From Palleronia pontilimi (GTDB lineage Bacteria > Pseudomonadota > Alphaproteobacteria > Rhodobacterales > Rhodobacteraceae): a stretch of 64,000 nt of DNA. Below are positions 35,428 through 45,540 of this stretch, piece by piece. Each line of letters begins with the position of its first letter. Position 1 is the stretch's first letter. A program made the translations under genes and the position numbers. Location: positions 124,001 through 188,000 of the forward strand of contig NZ_JAEKPD010000001.1 in assembly GCF_016412875.1 (NCBI RefSeq), written 5' to 3'. The notes under the pieces were generated by a model. The model searched no databases. It saw only the letters and a list, made by a program, of their open reading frames with translations, and was not told the origin of the DNA.

Positions 35428-36804
35428 ATGGCCCAGAACCCCCCGAACCTTCGCCCCGACATCTCGAACCCGCGGCTGGAACGCGACCTGTCGACGGTGC
35501 GCCCGACGGCACAGCCCACCATCGGGATGGTGAGCCTTGGCTGCCCAAAGGCGCTGGTCGACAGCGAGCGCATCCTGACCCGGCTGCGCGCCGAGGGCTA
35601 CGGCATCTCGCCCGATTACGCGGGCGCCGATGCGGTGATCGTGAACACCTGCGGCTTCCTGGACAGCGCCAAGGCCGAGTCGCTCGAGGCGATCGGCGAG
35701 GCGTTGGCCGAGAACGGGCGCGTCATCGTCACCGGCTGTCTTGGGGCCGAGCCCGACTACATCACCGGCGCGCATCCGAAGGTGCTGGCGGTGACCGGGC
35801 CGCATCAATACGAGCAGGTGCTCGACGCCGTGCACGACGCGGTGCCGCCGGATCCGGACCCTTTCGTGGATCTGCTGCCCGCACGCGGGGTGAGCCTGAC
35901 GCCAAGGCATTACAGTTACTTGAAGATCTCCGAAGGGTGCAATCACAAGTGCAAGTTCTGCATCATCCCCGACATGCGCGGGCGGCTGCAATCGCGCCCC
36001 GCCAGGGCGGTGCTGCGCGAGGCGGAAAAGCTGGTCGAGGCGGGCGTGAAGGAATTGCTGGTCATCAGCCAGGACACCAGCGCCTATGGCACCGATTGGA
36101 AGGACCGTGACGCGAAAGCGCCGATCCTTGACCTGGCGCGCGAGCTCGGGACCTTGGGCGCGTGGGTGCGGCTGCACTACGTCTATCCCTACCCCCATGT
36201 GCGCGAGCTGATCCCGCTGATGGCCGATCCGGCGTCGGGCGTCCTGCCCTATCTCGACATCCCGTTCCAGCACGCCCACCCGGACACGCTGAAGCGCATG
36301 GCCCGGCCCGCCGCGAGCGCCCGCACCCTGGACGAGATCGCGGCGTGGCGGCGCGACTGCCCGGACATCACCCTGCGCTCGACCTTCATCGTCGGCTACC
36401 CGGGCGAGACCGAGGCCGAGTTCCAGACCCTGCTGGACTGGCTGGACGAAGCGCAGCTCGATCGCGTGGGCTGCTTCCAGTACGAAAACGTCGCGGGCGC
36501 GCGATCGAACGCGCTGCCCGATCACGTGGCCCCCGAGCTGAAGCAGGAACGGTGGGACCGCTTCATGGAAAAGGCTCAGCAGATTTCCGAAGCCAAGCTG
36601 GCCGGGAAAGTGGGGACGCGGGTCCAGGCGATCGTGGACACCGTCGAAGACGACGGCGCAACCTGCCGCACCCATGCCGACGCGCCGGAAATCGACGGCC
36701 ACCTGTTCATCGATGCAGGTTTCGAATCGCTGAAGCCCGGCGACCTGGTCACGGTCGAGATCGACGAGGCTGGCGAGTACGACCTTTGGGGACAATTATG
36801 CTGA
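35428..36804 (+). CDS. rimO: Ribosomal protein uS12 methylthiotransferase RimO
   Basis: 458 residues from ATG 35428. Radical-SAM methylthiotransferase acting on an aspartate of ribosomal protein S12. N-terminal UPF0004 cluster cysteines C39, C75 and C104, and radical SAM CxxxCxxC at C171, C175 and C178 in [15 protein letters not shown], then a C-terminal TRAM domain ([20 protein letters not shown]). [15 protein letters not shown] is typical of RimO rather than MiaB. Two iron-sulfur clusters are expected. Confidence 0.95.
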   Translation: MAQNPPNLRPDISNPRLERDLSTVRPTAQPTIGMVSLGCPKALVDSERILTRLRAEGYGISPDYAGADAVIVNTCGFLDSAKAESLEAIGEALAENGRVIVTGCLGAEPDYITGAHPKVLAVTGPHQYEQVLDAVHDAVPPDPDPFVDLLPARGVSLTPRHYSYLKISEGCNHKCKFCIIPDMRGRLQSRPARAVLREAEKLVEAGVKELLVISQDTSAYGTDWKDRDAKAPILDLARELGTLGAWVRLHYVYPYPHVRELIPLMADPASGVLPYLDIPFQHAHPDTLKRMARPAASARTLDEIAAWRRDCPDITLRSTFIVGYPGETEAEFQTLLDWLDEAQLDRVGCFQYENVAGARSNALPDHVAPELKQERWDRFMEKAQQISEAKLAGKVGTRVQAIVDTVEDDGATCRTHADAPEIDGHLFIDAGFESLKPGDLVTVEIDEAGEYDLWGQLC

Positions 36805-36916
36805 GAGTCTTACGAATTTCGCGGTCGTGCTAAGATTGTGCGAGGGATGTGCCTGTGCTAATCAGGAATACTGTTAAAGCGAGGGAGGCTTCAGAACACG
36901 TCATGATGCGCTCCCG

Positions 36917-37552
36917 ATGAATCCCACACCGTTCAGGACGATCATCGTCACCCTCTGCCTGAGTGCCGCCGCCATCAGCCTTGCGACGGTCTGGTTCGGA
37001 TGGTTCGGCGGCAACGATCTTCTGGTGCGGTATTCCCCCAACTTCCAGGCGATCGTCCCGACGACCGCGCTGTGTTTCCTGGTCCTGACCGTGGCGCTGT
37101 TCGGGATCGGCAACGGCAAAGATGGCGGCAACCGCCTGGCGATCTGGTGTGCGCGGTTCGTTTTCGGATTGGTCGGGCTGAACATGCTGGTCCGGCTGCT
37201 GGCACATCAGGACGGGCTGGATGCGCTTCTTCCGTTCTGGACCGATCTGGGTGATCGCATGTCCTACGCCACCGCGGCCCTGCTGATCCTTTCGGCGTTC
37301 CTGGTCCGCCGGACCGCAACCACTCTGAACAATCCGCCCCTGCTTCTGGTCGGCGGCGCTTTGACGGGTCTGACCACCACCGGCAGCATCGCCATGTCCC
37401 ACGCGCTGGACGTCAACAGCCCCTACCGGCTGGGCATCTGCGACGGCATCTCGGCCTATTCGCTGCTGCTCTTCGGGTTGGTCTTTTCCGCGCTTCTGCT
37501 CATCCACCTGACGGCACCGGGCGGCGCAGGCCTCTTCGACGAAGACTACTGA
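36917..37552 (+). CDS. Stand-alone membrane sensor-like protein
   Basis: 211 residues with about six hydrophobic segments and no soluble output domain. The loop [20 protein letters not shown] resembles the N-terminal membrane module of some sensor kinases and diguanylate cyclases (MASE-like), where a Pro-Ser/Thr-Thr-Ala-Leu-Cys stretch occurs. Here the chain stops after a short acidic tail, GLFDEDY. It may interact with a separate kinase, or be a cut-down relic. The 3' end overlaps ruvB by seven bases. Function unknown. Confidence 0.6.
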   Translation: MNPTPFRTIIVTLCLSAAAISLATVWFGWFGGNDLLVRYSPNFQAIVPTTALCFLVLTVALFGIGNGKDGGNRLAIWCARFVFGLVGLNMLVRLLAHQDGLDALLPFWTDLGDRMSYATAALLILSAFLVRRTATTLNNPPLLLVGGALTGLTTTGSIAMSHALDVNSPYRLGICDGISAYSLLLFGLVFSALLLIHLTAPGGAGLFDEDY

Positions 37553-38583
37553 TCGCGGCCGAAGAGGTCGGGGGGTCCGGACGGCTGGGGCCGTGCCATG
37601 CCCAGATGCGTCCACGCGCCCTGTGCCAGCATCCGGCCCCGCGGTGTGCGCTGGATCAGGCCCTGCTGAAGCAGGAATGGCTCGATCACTTCTTCCAGCG
37701 CGTCGCGGCTTTCCGACAGGGCCGCCGACAGCGTCTCGATCCCCACGGGTCCGCCCTGGTAATGCTCGGCGATCAGCCGCAGGTAGCGCCGGTCCGCCCC
37801 GTCGAGCCCCAGCTTGTCCACCCCCAGCCGGGTCAGCGCATCGTCGGCCAGCGCACGCGTGATCCGCCCGTCGCCATCCACCAGCGCGAAATCCACCACG
37901 CGCCGGAGCAGCCGCCCCGCGATGCGCGGCGTGCCCCGCGCCCGCGCCGCGATCTCGCGCGTCCCCGCGGGCTCGGCCTCGACCCCCATCAGCCGGGCGC
38001 CGCGCGCCACGATATGCTGCAGCTCGTCCACGGTGTAGAATTGCAGCCGGACGGGAATGCCGAACCGGTCCCGCAGGGGCGTGGTCAGAAGGCCCAGCCG
38101 CGTGGTCGCCCCCACCAGCGTGAAGGGCTGCAGCTCGATCCGCACCGACCGCGCGGCGGGGCCTTCGCCGATCACCAGATCCAGCTCGAAATCCTCGAGC
38201 GCGGGGTACAGGATTTCTTCGACCACCGGATTCAGGCGATGGATCTCGTCGATGAACAGAACGTCGCGCGCGTCGAGATTGGTCAGGATCGCCGCCAGGT
38301 CGCCCGCCTTGGCCAGAACCGGGCCGCTGGTCATGCGGAAATTCACGCCCAGTTCGCGCGCGACGATCTGCGCCAGCGTGGTCTTGCCCAGGCCAGGTGG
38401 CCCGTGGAACAGCGCGTGGTCCATCGCCCGTTCGCGCATCTTCGCGCTTTCGATGAAGACCTTCAGGTTCGCGCGCGCCTCGGCCTGGCCGGTGAAGGCG
38501 TCCAGCGTCTGCGGCCGCAGCGCGGGCCCGTCGTCATCCGGCAGACGCTCGGGCCTGAGGGCGGGATCGGGCGCGTCGGTCAT
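37546..38583 (-). CDS. ruvB: Holliday junction branch migration ATPase RuvB
   Basis: 345 residues. AAA+ motor of the RuvABC resolvasome. Walker A GPPGLGKT ends at 67-68, Walker B with DEIHRL, sensor motifs and a C-terminal winged helix ([13 protein letters not shown]). Its ATG overlaps the ruvA stop by four bases (ATGA). Order ruvC-ruvA-ruvB on the minus strand. Confidence 0.97.
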   Translation of the reverse strand: MTDAPDPALRPERLPDDDGPALRPQTLDAFTGQAEARANLKVFIESAKMRERAMDHALFHGPPGLGKTTLAQIVARELGVNFRMTSGPVLAKAGDLAAILTNLDARDVLFIDEIHRLNPVVEEILYPALEDFELDLVIGEGPAARSVRIELQPFTLVGATTRLGLLTTPLRDRFGIPVRLQFYTVDELQHIVARGARLMGVEAEPAGTREIAARARGTPRIAGRLLRRVVDFALVDGDGRITRALADDALTRLGVDKLGLDGADRRYLRLIAEHYQGGPVGIETLSAALSESRDALEEVIEPFLLQQGLIQRTPRGRMLAQGAWTHLGMARPQPSGPPDLFGRDQ

Positions 38584-39230
38584 GCGGGTGCCAGCCGTTT
38601 CAGCGCGGCACGGATCAGGGCCGCGGTGTCAGCCGCGCCCTCGCCCGCCGCCTCGGCCACCGCGCGCGACGCATCGGCGGGGGCGTAGCCCAGGTTCGAC
38701 AGGGCCGACAGGGCCTCGGCCTGGGCGTTCGCCATGGGCGCGGGCGCGGCGGGTGTCGCGACGGTGTCCGGCGCGATGACCGCGTCCGGATCGGGCGGCA
38801 CGGCACTTGTTGTGCCCATCGCCATCAAGGCGGGCGCCTTGTCCTTCAGCTCGATCACGACCCGCTGCGCGATCTTGGGACCGACCCCCGGCGCGGCCTT
38901 GATCGCGGCCATGTCGCCCAGCGCGATGGCCCGGCTGACGCCGTCCGCGCCCAGCGCGCCAAGGATCGCCATGGACGCCTTGGCGCCGATCCCCTGCACG
39001 CTCATCAGCAGGCGGTGCCACTCCTTTTCGACCGGGGTGAGGAAGCCGAACAGCTGCAACAGATCCTCGCGCACCAGCAGATCGGTATAAAGCGCCACCG
39101 CTTCGCCGGTGCCGGGCAGTGTAGCCAGCGTGCGCTCGCTCACGAAGACGACATAACCCACGCCGCCCACGTCGATCATGACGTGATCGCCCGCCCGCAG
39201 GATCAGCCGCCCGGCCAGCCGCCCGATCAC
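38580..39230 (-). CDS. ruvA: Holliday junction-binding protein RuvA
   Basis: 216 residues from GTG 39230, which gives the conserved N-terminus MIGRLAGRL. Domain I OB-fold, domain II helix-hairpin-helix motifs ([40 protein letters not shown]) and the RuvB-binding domain III ([15 protein letters not shown]). The linker between II and III is proline/alanine-rich. The GTG start overlaps the ruvC stop (GTGA), so translation is coupled. Confidence 0.96.
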   Translation of the reverse strand: MIGRLAGRLILRAGDHVMIDVGGVGYVVFVSERTLATLPGTGEAVALYTDLLVREDLLQLFGFLTPVEKEWHRLLMSVQGIGAKASMAILGALGADGVSRAIALGDMAAIKAAPGVGPKIAQRVVIELKDKAPALMAMGTTSAVPPDPDAVIAPDTVATPAAPAPMANAQAEALSALSNLGYAPADASRAVAEAAGEGAADTAALIRAALKRLAPA

Positions 39231-39727
39231 GACGCCCGCGCCCGCGCCAGGGCCCGCGCGCCCTGCAGGTGGAACGCGTGGCAGAGCGCGATCGCCAGCG
39301 CGTCGGCCGCGTCCGAACCGGCGGGCACGGCGCCCGGAAGCTGCATCTTCACCATGTGCTCGACCTGGCGCTTGTCGGCGTGGCCCACGCCAACCACCGT
39401 CTTCTTGACCGAGTTCGGCGCGTATTCGCCCACCTCGATCCCCGACTGCGCCAGCGCCAGAAGCGCCACGCCCCGCGCCTGGCCCAGCTTCAAGGTGCCC
39501 GCGCCGTCGCGGTTGACGAAGGTCTGTTCGATGGCGGCCGTGTCGGGCGCGTGGGTGCGCAGCAGATCGCCCAACTGCCGGTGCAGCGACATGAGCCGCA
39601 GCGCCAGGGCCTGCGTCCCGTCGGACGTGCAATGCCCGTTGGCCACGTGGCGCAGGCGCGAGCCATCCACATCGATCACGCCCCAGCCCATCGTGCGCAG
39701 GCCGGGATCGACCCCCAATATCCGCAT
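39227..39727 (-). CDS. ruvC: Holliday junction resolvase RuvC
   Basis: 166 residues from ATG 39727, with AAAGGG nine bases upstream. RNase H-like nuclease; the four acidic catalytic residues are D7 ([12 protein letters not shown]), E67 (AAIEQTFVN), D139 and D142 ([13 protein letters not shown]). A reading extended upstream is proline-rich and unlike RuvC. First gene of the ruvCAB operon. Confidence 0.96.
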   Translation of the reverse strand: MRILGVDPGLRTMGWGVIDVDGSRLRHVANGHCTSDGTQALALRLMSLHRQLGDLLRTHAPDTAAIEQTFVNRDGAGTLKLGQARGVALLALAQSGIEVGEYAPNSVKKTVVGVGHADKRQVEHMVKMQLPGAVPAGSDAADALAIALCHAFHLQGARALARARAS

Positions 39728-40044
39728 CGCACTGCCCTTTTTCTTTGTTAACCGAATCGCTAGCACGAAAGGCGAACATCCGCCAAGGGCGTTGTCCCGG
39801 CCGCCCCGAAGACAAGGGGTCCGCGGTGCGCGGGGGCCACCGCACAAATCGGCCAGGGGCCCGACGGCGGTGTCGCATCCGGATGGGCCGAAAGCGACAC
39901 TTCGCGGGTCGGAAAAGTCATACGCCGATCGCATATCCGGTATGCAAAACAATGCGTTGCCCGATGATGACGCGTCCGATAGGGGCGGTGGATCGCCGGG
40001 TGGAGCACCTGGCCGTCTCACCGTTCATTCAAAGGATGCCGCAT
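39728..40044. promoter_or_regulatory. 317-base intergenic region, ruvC / DUF1127
   Basis: No gene is evident: the open frames here are short, arginine/proline-rich and lack ribosome binding sites. It must carry the ruvCAB promoter (minus) and the DUF1127 promoter (plus). An inverted repeat GCATA-TCCGG-TATGC lies at 39931-39945, within a wider CATACG...GTATG context. I see no terminator or structured RNA. Confidence 0.45.
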
Positions 40045-40248
40045 ATGGCACTTTACGATCTTCACCGCTCGCACGCCGAGCCTCTGAGCACCCGGTTGGC
40101 GCATTCTGCCGTCAACCTCGTCATCCGCGCCATCGACGCGGTGAACGCACGGGCCACCGAGAAGGCGCTTGCGCGCCTGAGCGACCACGAATTGCTGGAT
40201 ATCGGCCTGACCCGGTCGGATGTGGGCCGGATCGCCAAGCGGCGGTAA
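40045..40248 (+). CDS. DUF1127 small protein
   Basis: 67 residues with the C-terminal DUF1127 (YjiS-like) motif ALARLSDHELLDIGLTRSDV. AAAGGA nine bases before the ATG supports this start. Small DUF1127 proteins in alphaproteobacteria are arginine-rich and have been tied to RNA turnover and to phosphate and carbon metabolism, with regulation by stress. It stands alone between ruvC (divergent) and an unknown gene (convergent) and has a hairpin just after its stop. Confidence 0.85.
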   Translation: MALYDLHRSHAEPLSTRLAHSAVNLVIRAIDAVNARATEKALARLSDHELLDIGLTRSDVGRIAKRR

Positions 40249-40258
40249 AACGCAACAG

Positions 40259-40292
40259 GCAAGCCGCGCGCCCCCCGGTTCGCGCGGCTTGC
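40259..40292 (+). terminator. Hairpin between convergent genes
   Basis: Perfect 12-base stem (GCAAGCCGCGCG and its complement) with a ten-base loop, starting 11 bases after the DUF1127 stop. T tracts are weak on both sides (a GTTTTA run comes 10 bases later on the minus strand). Probably a bidirectional terminator. Confidence 0.6.
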
Positions 40293-40314
40293 TGCCCCCA
40301 CCAATTTTGCGGTC

Positions 40315-40692
40315 CTAGAAAAGCGCGACGCGCTCCAGCTGGGCCATCGCCGCGCTCAGGGCCTGCACCTTGTCGACCGCGACCACCGTGATCGGGTCGG
40401 CCTGCATGACGAAAGCGGCAAGACGCTCGGCCAGCTCGCCTTCGGCCAAAGCCGCGTTGCGATCCTGGTAGTCGCTCAGACCCAGGTTCAGAACCGCGGC
40501 AACCTTGAACACCCAAAGCGCCAGACCGACCCGGAGCAGACCGCGCCACGGCAATCCGGTCGCACGGCGCGGGCGTCGCACGATCAGCCCGTCCTTGCGG
40601 ACCGAGTGCACGGCACCGCCCTTCATCAGCTTGGATTTCTTGATTATCCGGCTGGAGCGGCGATCGAATTCGATTTGGCTCGTGGCAGACAT
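40315..40692 (-). CDS. Single-span hypothetical protein
   Basis: 125 residues from ATG 40692. A basic N-terminal third (RRSSRIIKKSKLMKGG, RKDGLIVRRPRR), one hydrophobic span at about 52-70 (LRVGLALWVFKVAAVLNLGL) and a C-terminal acidic/helical part. This layout suggests an inner-membrane protein with the basic part in the cytoplasm. I do not recognise a family. It lies between prmA and the DUF1127 gene; it starts 116 bases downstream of the prmA start region only in the opposite sense of reading, and shares no overlap with prmA's stop. Confidence 0.55.
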   Translation of the reverse strand: MSATSQIEFDRRSSRIIKKSKLMKGGAVHSVRKDGLIVRRPRRATGLPWRGLLRVGLALWVFKVAAVLNLGLSDYQDRNAALAEGELAERLAAFVMQADPITVVAVDKVQALSAAMAQLERVALF

Positions 40693-40807
40693 GGCAGCGT
40701 CCTGGTATCCTTTTGTCGGCCCCCACCGACAGGACGGAATTTCGCGCCGAAATGTGGCGGAATTGGGGCAAATCGGGCCAATTAGGCTAAAATAGGACCG
40801 GGAGCGG

Positions 40808-41689
40808 TCATTCCGCGGATCCCGAGCGCAACAGCAGTGTGGTCCAGTCACCAATCACCTGCCGCTCGACCAGATTGATCCCGTTTCGCGCATAAACCTC
40901 GACCACCTCGTCGGCCTGCGGGTTTAGAATCCCCGACAGAATCACGTGGCCGCCCGCCGCGGCGTGGACGGCCACGTCGGGCGCCAGCGCCACGAGCGGG
41001 CCTTTCAGGATGTTGGCGAAGATCAGATCGAAGGGCGCGGCGTCGGTCAGGTCGGGATGCTCGAAGCCCATCGCCTCGATGCACCGCACGCGGCCCTCAA
41101 GCCCGTTCAGCACGACATTGGCCTGCGCCACCTCGACCGCCACGGCGTCGATATCGCTGGCCAGAACCGGGTGGTCGGGCCAGACGCGCGCGGCGGCCAT
41201 CGCCAGCACGGCGGTGCCGCAGCCGATATCGACGGCATTCGTGATCGTCAGACCGTCCGCGGCCAGCCGATCCAGCGCCCGCAGACAGCCCAGCGTGGTG
41301 CCGTGGTGGCCGGTGCCGAAGGCCATCGCCGCGTCGACCAGCAAGGCGATCTTGTCCTCGGGCACCCGGTCGGCATCGTGGCTGCCGTAAAGGAAGAACC
41401 GCCCCGCTTCGATCGGGGCCAGTTCGCGGCGAACCTTGGCGACCCAGTCGACCTCGGGCAATTCGCTGACCACGAAGGGCCGGGTGGCGAACGCGGCTTC
41501 CAGCACCGCCAAGGCGGCGCGGTCGGGGGCGGCTTCGAAATAGGCGCCCACTTCCCACAGGCCGCTGTCGTCTTCCATCTCGAACACGCCGATGCCCGTG
41601 GGCGCGGGATCCATCCGTTCCAGCGCTTCGCCCAGGTTGCGGGCGTTCTCGGCGTCGGGCAGGGTCGTCAGGGCGGTGAAGGTCGGCAT
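40808..41689 (-). CDS. prmA: Ribosomal protein L11 methyltransferase
   Basis: 293 residues from ATG 41689, preceded by GAGG at a normal distance. SAM-dependent methyltransferase that trimethylates ribosomal protein L11. SAM-binding VDIGCGTAVLAMAAA, FGTGHHGTTLGCLRAL upstream of it, and the catalytic-loop FANILKGPLVALAP are typical. A start at 41728 is less likely. The symporter gene lies 60 bases upstream on the same strand, so they may share a transcript. Confidence 0.92.
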   Translation of the reverse strand: MPTFTALTTLPDAENARNLGEALERMDPAPTGIGVFEMEDDSGLWEVGAYFEAAPDRAALAVLEAAFATRPFVVSELPEVDWVAKVRRELAPIEAGRFFLYGSHDADRVPEDKIALLVDAAMAFGTGHHGTTLGCLRALDRLAADGLTITNAVDIGCGTAVLAMAAARVWPDHPVLASDIDAVAVEVAQANVVLNGLEGRVRCIEAMGFEHPDLTDAAPFDLIFANILKGPLVALAPDVAVHAAAGGHVILSGILNPQADEVVEVYARNGINLVERQVIGDWTTLLLRSGSAE

Positions 41690-41749
41690 GGCGGGCCTCG
41701 TGGGGATCGGGACAGCGCCGTTTTCCACGGATGGCCGCCCGCCACAAGC

Positions 41750-43357
41750 CTACCAGAACAGGAACAGGATCGTTGCCATGGCCGCGATCAGAACAAGCGA
41801 CTGCAGACGCACGTCCAGGTACCAGGCGCGGCCCCAGGCGGCGTCTTCGAACGCCATCTTGCGCGACCACATCACGCCGTCGGCGATGTCCTTTTCCTCG
41901 GTCACCAGGCTGACGGTCACGTAGAACACCAGGCTGGCCACGGTGACGATCGCCACGTTGATCGAGAAATGCAGCGGCCAGAGCGGGTCCATGCCGAACA
42001 GGTCCATCACGGGCTCGTTGCCGATCAGGAACAGCACGACGCCCACGGCATGGCCGAACACCATGGTGTAGAAGCCCGCCTTTTCGGTGCCCAGCCGCGA
42101 CAGCGCGCCCATCATGAACAGGACGACCAAAGGCGGCACCAGGATCGAATACATCTGCTGCAGATAGCTCCACAGCCCGCCCGCGAACTGGATCAGCGGC
42201 GCCCAGACGATGGCCAGCACCATGAAGCCCAGCGTGGCGTAGGTTCCGTAGCGGCGCTGGGTGGACTGGTCGATCTGGCGCTCGGGCGTCTCGACGAAGT
42301 CGTGCACCAGCAGGGTCGAGGACGAGTTCAGCGTGCTGTCGACGCTGGACATGATCGCCGCCACCAGTCCCGCCAGCACCAGCCCCGTCAGACCGGCAGG
42401 CAGAAGCTGCGTGATCATGACCGGGAACACGCGGTCGGAGGTCTCGATCCCCGGCAGCAGCGCGGTGGCCATGGCGCCGGGGAACACCATGATGAACAGC
42501 GGCAGGATCTTCATCATGCCGCCCAGGATCGCGCCCCATTGCGCGTCGGGCAGAGACCGCGCGCCCAGGATGCGCTGGACGATGTACTGGTTCGTGACCC
42601 AGTACCAGAAGCCCAGAAGTGCGACGCCGAAGAACAGGCCCGGCCAAGGCAGCGTTTCGTTGCCCAGGGGCAGGACCATGTTCAAATGATCCTCGTTCGG
42701 CACTGCCTCGCGGATGGCGGCGAAAGAATAATCGAGCTGCGCGAACATGGTCCAGGCCAGGATGGTCGAGCCGCCGATCAGCACCACGGCCTGCAAAACA
42801 TCGGTATAGACGACGGCCTTCAGCCCGCCCGCGGCCGTGTAGATCCCGGCGAAGAGCCCGATCGCCAGCGAACTGGCCCAGAGCGGGATGTTGGGAAAGA
42901 ACGTGTTCAGCACCAACCCGCCCGCGTAGAGCCCGCCCGCGCAATCCACCACGACGGTGAAGAAGATGGTGAGCCCCGAGAAATACAGCCGCGTCCGGCG
43001 GCTGTAGCGCTTGTCCAGATATTCCGGTGTGGTCGTGATCCTGGTCTTCAGGAAGATGGGCGCGAAGATGAAGGCCATCACCAGCAGCGGGATGCCCGCC
43101 ATCCATTCATAGGCCGACACCGCGATGCCGGTGGTATAGGCCGATCCGGTCAGCCCGATCAGCGTCGAGGACGAAATGTTGGACGCGAACAGCGAAAACC
43201 CGATGGCCGCCCAGCCGAGCGAGCGGCCCGCCAGGAACAGGTCGTCGCCGGTCTTGGTCGATTTCGAGACCCAGACGCCGATCAGGATGACGACTCCGAA
43301 ATAGGCGGCGATCACGCCGATATCGAGTCCGGTGATCGCGTTCTGAATATCGTCCAT
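41750..43357 (-). CDS. Sodium/solute symporter (SSS family)
   Basis: 535 residues with about 13-14 hydrophobic segments. Family features include the first helix GLDIGVIAAYFGVVILIGVW, the loop SKSTKTGDDLFLAGRSLGW, ASNISSSTLIGLTGSAYTTG and GGLKAVVYTDVLQAVVLIGG, resembling the SGLT-like sugar/solute branch. Catalyses Na+-coupled uptake across the inner membrane; substrate not evident. Inverted orientation to msrA is absent: both run on the minus strand, separated by a hairpin. Confidence 0.9.
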   Translation of the reverse strand: MDDIQNAITGLDIGVIAAYFGVVILIGVWVSKSTKTGDDLFLAGRSLGWAAIGFSLFASNISSSTLIGLTGSAYTTGIAVSAYEWMAGIPLLVMAFIFAPIFLKTRITTTPEYLDKRYSRRTRLYFSGLTIFFTVVVDCAGGLYAGGLVLNTFFPNIPLWASSLAIGLFAGIYTAAGGLKAVVYTDVLQAVVLIGGSTILAWTMFAQLDYSFAAIREAVPNEDHLNMVLPLGNETLPWPGLFFGVALLGFWYWVTNQYIVQRILGARSLPDAQWGAILGGMMKILPLFIMVFPGAMATALLPGIETSDRVFPVMITQLLPAGLTGLVLAGLVAAIMSSVDSTLNSSSTLLVHDFVETPERQIDQSTQRRYGTYATLGFMVLAIVWAPLIQFAGGLWSYLQQMYSILVPPLVVLFMMGALSRLGTEKAGFYTMVFGHAVGVVLFLIGNEPVMDLFGMDPLWPLHFSINVAIVTVASLVFYVTVSLVTEEKDIADGVMWSRKMAFEDAAWGRAWYLDVRLQSLVLIAAMATILFLFW

Positions 43358-43438
43358 GGGGGCTCCGAATGCCTAAAATCTTAGCAGTCCGGAAACAACC
43401 ATCACGGGAACGTGGGGTTCCCCGCGGCGTCACGAAAA

Positions 43439-43464
43439 AGGCCGCACGGGGGTCCGTGCGGCCT
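43439..43464 (-). terminator. Terminator downstream of msrA
   Basis: Perfect ten-base stem AGGCCGCACG with its complement and a six-base loop, followed on the minus strand by TTTTTC. It lies 26 bases beyond the msrA stop, separating msrA from the symporter gene. Confidence 0.8.
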
Positions 43465-43490
43465 GCTTTCGGCGCCAATACGGGCCCGGA

Positions 43491-44144
43491 TCAGGCGACG
43501 TTGGTCCCGATGGGACAGGTCACGCCGGTGCCGCCGATGCCGCAATATCCGCCCGGGTTCTTGGCCAGGTATTGCTGGTGATAGCCTTCGGCGAAGTAGA
43601 ATTCAGGGGCGTCCACGATTTCGGTCGTGATCTCGCCATACCCGGCCTTGTCCAGCTTGGGCGCGAAGGCGTCGCGCGCGGCGCGGGCGGCGGACTTCTG
43701 CGCGTCGGTCGTGGCATAGATGCCCGAGCGATACTGGGTGCCCGTGTCGTTGCCCTGCCGCATCCCTTGGGTCGGGTCATGCCCTTCCCAGAAGACCTTA
43801 AGCAGGTCGTCGTAGGAAATCACGTCAGGGTCGTAGACCACGCGCACCACCTCGTTATGGCCGGTCCGACCCGAGCAGACTTCTTCGTAGGTCGGGTTCG
43901 GCGTGTGGCCACCCGCGTAGCCCGCCATGGTCAGCCAGACGCCCGGCAGCTTCCAGAACATCCGTTCGACACCCCAGAAACAGCCCATGCCGAAGATCGC
44001 GACCTCCATGCCCTCGGGCACGTCGGCGGTCAGGGGCCGGTCGAAGACGAAATGGGTATCGGCGGTGGCAATGGGGTGATCGCGGCCCGGCAGGGCATCT
44101 TCGGGCGATACCATTTCGGATTTGCGGCGCAGGATCTGGAACAT
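43491..44144 (-). CDS. msrA: Peptide methionine-S-sulfoxide reductase MsrA
   Basis: 217 residues from ATG 44144, preceded by AAGGAG. Repairs oxidised methionine (S form). Catalytic C55 in [14 protein letters not shown]; the conserved [12 protein letters not shown] and a C-terminal [11 protein letters not shown] with resolving cysteines are present. A longer open frame upstream is shadow of the MFS gene. The N-terminal ~40 residues are a usual MsrA extension. Upstream spacing to the MFS gene is 56 bases. Confidence 0.95.
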   Translation of the reverse strand: MFQILRRKSEMVSPEDALPGRDHPIATADTHFVFDRPLTADVPEGMEVAIFGMGCFWGVERMFWKLPGVWLTMAGYAGGHTPNPTYEEVCSGRTGHNEVVRVVYDPDVISYDDLLKVFWEGHDPTQGMRQGNDTGTQYRSGIYATTDAQKSAARAARDAFAPKLDKAGYGEITTEIVDAPEFYFAEGYHQQYLAKNPGGYCGIGGTGVTCPIGTNVA

Positions 44145-44200
44145 GGGGCGTCTCCTTCGGTTGGCTTGACCGTTGATATAGGCAGTCGCGCGCGCGATCG

Positions 44201-45430
44201 CTACTCGGCCGGTGCGGCAAGGGGCCGCGCGAAGATCGTCTCGTTGCCCGGCGCGGGATGGCGCGGGATCAGCAGCGCCAGCGCCAGTGACGTGGCCGCC
44301 ATCCCCGACGCCACCGCGAAAACCGATCCCGGCGACACGATCCACAGATAGCCCAGCCCGGCGGGCAGGAACACGGCGGCGATATGGTTGATGGTGAAGG
44401 CGACGGCGGCGGTGGGGGCGATATCGCGCGGATCGGCGATCTTCTGGAAATACGTCTTCAACGCGAAGGCCAGCGCGAAGAAGATGTGGTTCGCCACGTA
44501 AAGCGATGCCGCCAGCACCACGCCCCAGCCGAAATAATAAAGCCCGCCATAGGCCAGGAACACCAGCGTCAGGCCGACATATTCGAACCCCAGCGCCGCG
44601 CGCTCGCCGAAGCGCGCTACCGCGCGGCCCATCAGCGGGGCCAGGAAGATGTTGGCCACGAAATTGATCAGGAACAGCGCCGTGACTTCGTGCACGTCGA
44701 AGCCGAATCGTTCGACCATCATGAAGGCCGCGAAGACGACGAAGATCTGCCGCCGCGCGCCCGACATGAATTGCAGCGCGTAGTACAGCCAGTAGCGGCG
44801 GCGCAGGATGAACTTCTTGGTCTGCGGATCGGGCGCTTCGAATTGCGGGAACGCCAGCAGGCAATAGAGCGCGATGCCCACCGTCGCACCGCCGCCCGCC
44901 ATGTAGACGGTCGCGTAACTCAGGTCATAGGCCCGCCACGTGACGACCAAAAGCCCGTAGCTCAGCAGCGACGCCGCCGAGCCCATGGCCACCAGCCAGC
45001 CCAGCACCTGCGGCGCGCGGTCCTTGGGCAGCCATTGCAGCTGCAGGCTCTGGTTCACCGTCTCGTAGTAGTGAAACCCGATCGAGCTGAGCATGGTCAG
45101 CGTCAGGATGCCGCCGAAGCTGGGGAAATAGGCGGTGATCGCCGTGGCCGCGCCCAACAGCAGCAGCGACACCAGACCCAGCACCTGTTCGCGGATGAAG
45201 ATGATCAGCGCGATGACGCCGATGGCCAGGAAGCCCGGGATCTCGCGCACGGTGTGCAGCCAGCCGATCTCGACCCCGGTGAACCCGGCCGCGTCGATGA
45301 CGAAGTTGTTCAGCAGCGCCGACCAGGTGGCAAAGGCCAGCGGCATGGCGAAGGCCATCAGCAGCAACAGCGTCGTCGGCCTGCGCCAAAGCGGCAGATG
45401 GCGTGCTTCGTGAAGGGGGACGATCCGCAT
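44201..45430 (-). CDS. MFS transporter
   Basis: 409 residues with about 12 hydrophobic segments. Two six-helix halves with a basic loop between ([16 protein letters not shown]). The N-terminus reads [20 protein letters not shown] and the first-loop region [20 protein letters not shown]. It belongs to the major facilitator superfamily; substrate and direction are not evident. The start codon has only a weak GGGA upstream. It is divergent from the SurA-like gene. Confidence 0.85.
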   Translation of the reverse strand: MRIVPLHEARHLPLWRRPTTLLLLMAFAMPLAFATWSALLNNFVIDAAGFTGVEIGWLHTVREIPGFLAIGVIALIIFIREQVLGLVSLLLLGAATAITAYFPSFGGILTLTMLSSIGFHYYETVNQSLQLQWLPKDRAPQVLGWLVAMGSAASLLSYGLLVVTWRAYDLSYATVYMAGGGATVGIALYCLLAFPQFEAPDPQTKKFILRRRYWLYYALQFMSGARRQIFVVFAAFMMVERFGFDVHEVTALFLINFVANIFLAPLMGRAVARFGERAALGFEYVGLTLVFLAYGGLYYFGWGVVLAASLYVANHIFFALAFALKTYFQKIADPRDIAPTAAVAFTINHIAAVFLPAGLGYLWIVSPGSVFAVASGMAATSLALALLIPRHPAPGNETIFARPLAAPAE

Positions 45431-45540
45431 GGTTCCCGATTACGCGCGCCGGAACGCAAAAGAAAGCGTGATCGCGCGAGTGGAACATCTGCCGGGGGGG
45501 AGCCCGTTGACCCCGCAACAACCAATCAAGGAGTTGCACA
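45431..45540. promoter_or_regulatory. Divergent promoter region, MFS / SurA-like gene
   Basis: 110 bases between divergent starts. AAGGAG seven bases before 45541 is a strong Shine-Dalgarno. A/T-rich bases around 45436-45470 are the likely place for a core promoter, but I cannot fix hexamers. Confidence 0.4.

Noticed and set aside
40946-43384. Long plus-strand frame of about 810 codons
   Set aside because: It is antisense to prmA and the symporter and encodes a His/Gln/Arg-rich chain with no family features. Shadow of real genes.
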